Shown: positions 62,103-64,000 of the stretch, piece after piece
How positions within the stretch are numbered: position 1 is the first letter of the stretch
Layout: each line of letters opens with the position of its first letter
From: Olsenella sp. Marseille-P4559
Lineage (GTDB): Bacteria > Actinomycetota > Coriobacteriia > Coriobacteriales > Atopobiaceae
DNA length: 64,000 bases
Direction: 5' to 3'
Assembly (NCBI RefSeq): GCF_900605015.1
Contig: NZ_LR027574.1
Span: 324,470 to 388,469, forward strand
Program-made: the position numbers and the translations under genes
The notes under the pieces: model-generated
Databases searched by the model: none
Seen by the model: the letters and a program-made list of their open reading frames with translations, nothing else
Told to the model about the DNA's origin: nothing

Positions 62103-63845
62103 TTACAGGGCCTTCCAGCGCACCTCGCGCCCCTTCTTGAAAAGCCCCCTGATGTCGCCGGTGCGCATGAACTTCCTGGGGGCCTCTTCGCCGATCAGCG
62201 CGAATAGCCCGTCCGTGAGGTCGGTGCGGTGGTCGAAGAGCCACCACTCCGCGTCGACCGAGCTGCACTCCAGCGCCCTCATGTCCTCCAGTATCGCGCC
62301 CGCTGAGTAGCGGTTGCCCAGCGCGTGCTCGATCAGCCGCTCTATGACCAGTGCCAGGTAGCAGGTGAGGAAGTGGGCCTGGATGTGCTCCGGCGTCCAG
62401 ACGTACACCGGCCTTGCCCCCAGGTGCGACTTCGTGACCTTGAAGGCCTCCTCGATCCTCCACAGCTCGCGGTAGGTGTCGACCACCCTCGCCGGCTCCC
62501 AGCCGGTCTCCGAGGTGACTATGCAGCAGTGGCCGTCGCAGGCGGCGTCGGCCTCGATGGCGGCGTAGTCGAGCTCCGGGGCCTTGGCGCACTCGACGAC
62601 CTCGCCGGTGGCGGCGTCGAACCCCACGTTGCGCACGTACTTGGCGGCGCCCAGGTGCGTGGCGCGGGTGCACCTCCCCGGGTTGGCGACGAGCTGGCGC
62701 GACTTCTCCAGCACCCTCTCCCTCTCGTGACGGGCGCGCTCGGCGTACTTTCGCGACCAGAAGGCCACGACCTGCACGTCCACCTCGACGGAGTGCCCGC
62801 GCCCGTCGGCGGAGTCCTCCCTGGGGACCCTTATGGTCTTGGTGTCCTGCCGGGACTTCATCTTGAAGGTGCCGATTGCGCTGGGGGAGTAGCCCCTGTC
62901 CGATATGACCCACTCGCGAAGCTCCCTGCGGCCCTTGGTGCCGCGTATGGACTGGCTGAACACGAAGCCGTCGCCGCGCGCCACGGTGGCGATTACGTTC
63001 TTCGAGCAGTTCATGCCCTTGTCGGCCACGGTGACCACCCGGCCCATGCCCGCCGCCCTCCTGGCCTCGGGCAGCGCGTCGACCAGGGTGTCGCCGTCGT
63101 GCACGTTGCCGGGGAATATGCGGAAGTCCACCGGCACGCCGTTGGCGTCCTGCATGAGCCCCATCTGCACGATGGGGTTGGGGCGGCGCTCCTTGGAGAC
63201 GCCCTTGCGGCGCGGCTCGTCGCCGTCGCTCTCGAAGTAGTAGTTCGTGCAGTCGTAGTAGCCGCAGCTCAAGTCGCGTATGCCCGCGGCGGCGATGGAC
63301 GAGTTCGCCTTCGACACTATGGCGCCCGACATCCTGGCGATCTCCGTGAGCCCGCGGTAGACGTCGGACTCGGACAGGTCGCATCGGTAGAAATGGCGGC
63401 CCGAGCTCTCCCACGCCGCCCTCTTGGAGCCCGGCGCCAGCAGCCTCTCCATCACCAGCAGCCTCAGCAGCGCGTTCACGTCGAAGCCCGTCCTCCTGCC
63501 CCGCATGTTGGACCTGACGGCGGCCTCTACCCCGAGGGCGCCGTAGTACGCCATCGGCACGGCGTCGCCCGCCGCCATGCGGTTGGTCCTGCGCTTGTCC
63601 ACCCTCTGCAGGGGGTGGACGGTGATCGTCTGCGGCCCCTCCGCCGCCAGCCTCTCGGCGTCCATCGCCGCCACGACCTCGGCGAAGTGCGCGACCGGGT
63701 CGTCGAACTCCGCCTCGAGCGCGTCGACGTAGCCGAAGGTCTCCACGGTGCGCTGCCTCACGCGCCCGGTCTCGGGGTCGCGGTAGCCCTGCACGGCGGA
63801 CAGGCTCACCCTGCCGCTCCTGCTCGGCGTCTTCTTCAGGTACAT
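62103..63845 (-). CDS. IS1634/IS4-type DDE transposase (intact)
   Basis: A 580-residue transposase that moves IS element 2. N-terminal MYLKKTPSRSGRVSLSAVQGYRD is the usual family start. DDE residues are visible in YYDCTNYYFESDGDE (first Asp, near residue 200), VADKGMNCSKNV (second Asp, near 274) and LWRIEEAFKVTKSHLGARPVYV (Glu, near 468). The ATG at 63845 is preferred to an in-frame start at 63905, because a good promoter (63885-63913) would begin transcription near 63878. Very high GC at third positions, even above the surrounding genes, suggests recent arrival from a high-GC relative. Confidence 0.9.
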   Translation of the reverse strand: MYLKKTPSRSGRVSLSAVQGYRDPETGRVRQRTVETFGYVDALEAEFDDPVAHFAEVVAAMDAERLAAEGPQTITVHPLQRVDKRRTNRMAAGDAVPMAYYGALGVEAAVRSNMRGRRTGFDVNALLRLLVMERLLAPGSKRAAWESSGRHFYRCDLSESDVYRGLTEIARMSGAIVSKANSSIAAAGIRDLSCGYYDCTNYYFESDGDEPRRKGVSKERRPNPIVQMGLMQDANGVPVDFRIFPGNVHDGDTLVDALPEARRAAGMGRVVTVADKGMNCSKNVIATVARGDGFVFSQSIRGTKGRRELREWVISDRGYSPSAIGTFKMKSRQDTKTIRVPREDSADGRGHSVEVDVQVVAFWSRKYAERARHERERVLEKSRQLVANPGRCTRATHLGAAKYVRNVGFDAATGEVVECAKAPELDYAAIEADAACDGHCCIVTSETGWEPARVVDTYRELWRIEEAFKVTKSHLGARPVYVWTPEHIQAHFLTCYLALVIERLIEHALGNRYSAGAILEDMRALECSSVDAEWWLFDHRTDLTDGLFALIGEEAPRKFMRTGDIRGLFKKGREVRWKAL

Positions 63846-63884
63846 GCGGAAACCGCCTCTCACCTGCGGGAACATGTGCTTCGC

Positions 63885-63913
63885 ATTATACACCGCGTAA
63901 CACAACGTAACAA
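63885..63913 (-). promoter_or_regulatory. Transposase promoter of IS element 2
   Basis: On the minus strand TTGTTA (63908-63913), a 17-base spacer and TATAAT (63885-63890), 40 bases before the transposase start codon. Confidence 0.7.
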
Positions 63914-63936
63914 GATAAATACTTAAAATTTGACAT

Positions 63937-63960
63937 AAAAAATGCCCATCTAGCTGGGCA
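63937..63960 (-). terminator. Terminator-like hairpin at the right end of IS element 2
   Basis: On the minus strand TGCCC (63956-63960) pairs with GGGCA (63943-63947), followed by TTTTTTATG. Placed upstream of the transposase promoter, it would block outside transcription from reaching the transposase. Confidence 0.65.
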
Positions 63961-64000
63961 AGGGGTGGGAGGTCAGACTAGGGCAACTGCAAAACTACGG

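Larger units (their letters stand above)
62025..63994 (-). mobile_element. IS1634/IS4-like insertion sequence (element 2)
   Basis: About 1970 bp. The ends carry the inverted repeat TTTTGCAGTTG (62025-62035) and CAACTGCAAAA (63984-63994). No convincing target duplication is visible (left flank CCTGAC, right flank CTACGG), although only six bases remain on the right. It encodes one intact transposase. The terminal repeats differ from those of element 1, so it is a separate IS type within the same broad family. Confidence 0.82.

Noticed and set aside
62325..63926. A 533-residue + strand frame across IS element 2
   Set aside because: It is antisense to an intact DDE transposase and its product has no domain; the transposase has promoter, start and catalytic motifs.

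Overview
The window comes from a high-GC bacterium, most probably a member of the actinobacterial class Coriobacteriia (an Olsenella/Atopobiaceae-like organism). This placement is inference from gene order and composition, not from a search. The evidence is the coaD-sepIVA-like-yceD-rpmF order usual in Actinobacteria, an ileS T-box leader of the short actinobacterial type, frequent GTG/TTG starts and strong G/C at third codon positions. Almost the whole window is housekeeping DNA on the + strand, with two insertion sequences and one AT-richer island.

Region 1 (1-9777) runs coaD (partial), a DivIVA/SepIVA-like coiled-coil protein, yceD, rpmF, plsX, acpP, rnc, smc, ftsY and ffh: lipid precursor supply, ribosome maturation, chromosome condensation and protein targeting. 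A repeat-rich gap (9778-10117) precedes a minus-strand L,D-transpeptidase. Region 2 (11.7-30 kb) holds an rRNA/tRNA 2'-O-methyltransferase, class III fructose-1,6-bisphosphatase, ftsH, a T-box-controlled ileS, lspA, an rluD-type pseudouridine synthase, a membrane glycosyltransferase, IMP dehydrogenase, a convergent XpaC-like/TelA pair, a 51-residue membrane protein and leuS.

Region 3 (30.0-32.1 kb) is a small AT-richer island bracketed by two near-identical ~115 bp composite repeats. It encodes a LuxR-type HTH protein with a membrane helix and an outside PASTA domain, a twin-arginine-signal exported protein and a 40-residue membrane peptide. It is the best candidate here for an undescribed system. 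It is followed by a MarR regulator with two matching upstream palindromes, and by a DegV protein.

Region 4 (33.7-36.0 kb) has an IS1634-like element with 6-bp target duplications and a frameshifted transposase. It sits between two copies of a 77-bp promoter-bearing repeat; the second copy drives rimP-nusA-infB-rbfA-nrnA-truB-ribF-dnaG-rpoD (36.0-47.5 kb). NusA carries an unusual Cys/His C-terminal tail and no ylxR gene follows it.

Region 5 (47.5-62 kb) contains yaaA, birA and a complete type II fatty-acid synthesis operon: marR(fabT-like)-fabH-acpP-fabK-fabD-fabG-fabF-accB-fabZ-accC-accDA-degV. This is the gene order of lactic-acid bacteria, with a fused AccD-AccA protein and a perfect palindrome over the operon promoter. 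BirA would biotinylate AccB, and DegV (a FakB-like fatty-acid binder) and PlsX link the pathway to exogenous fatty acids and phospholipids. A DUF3290-DUF421 pair follows, and the window ends with a second IS1634/IS4-like element whose transposase appears intact.
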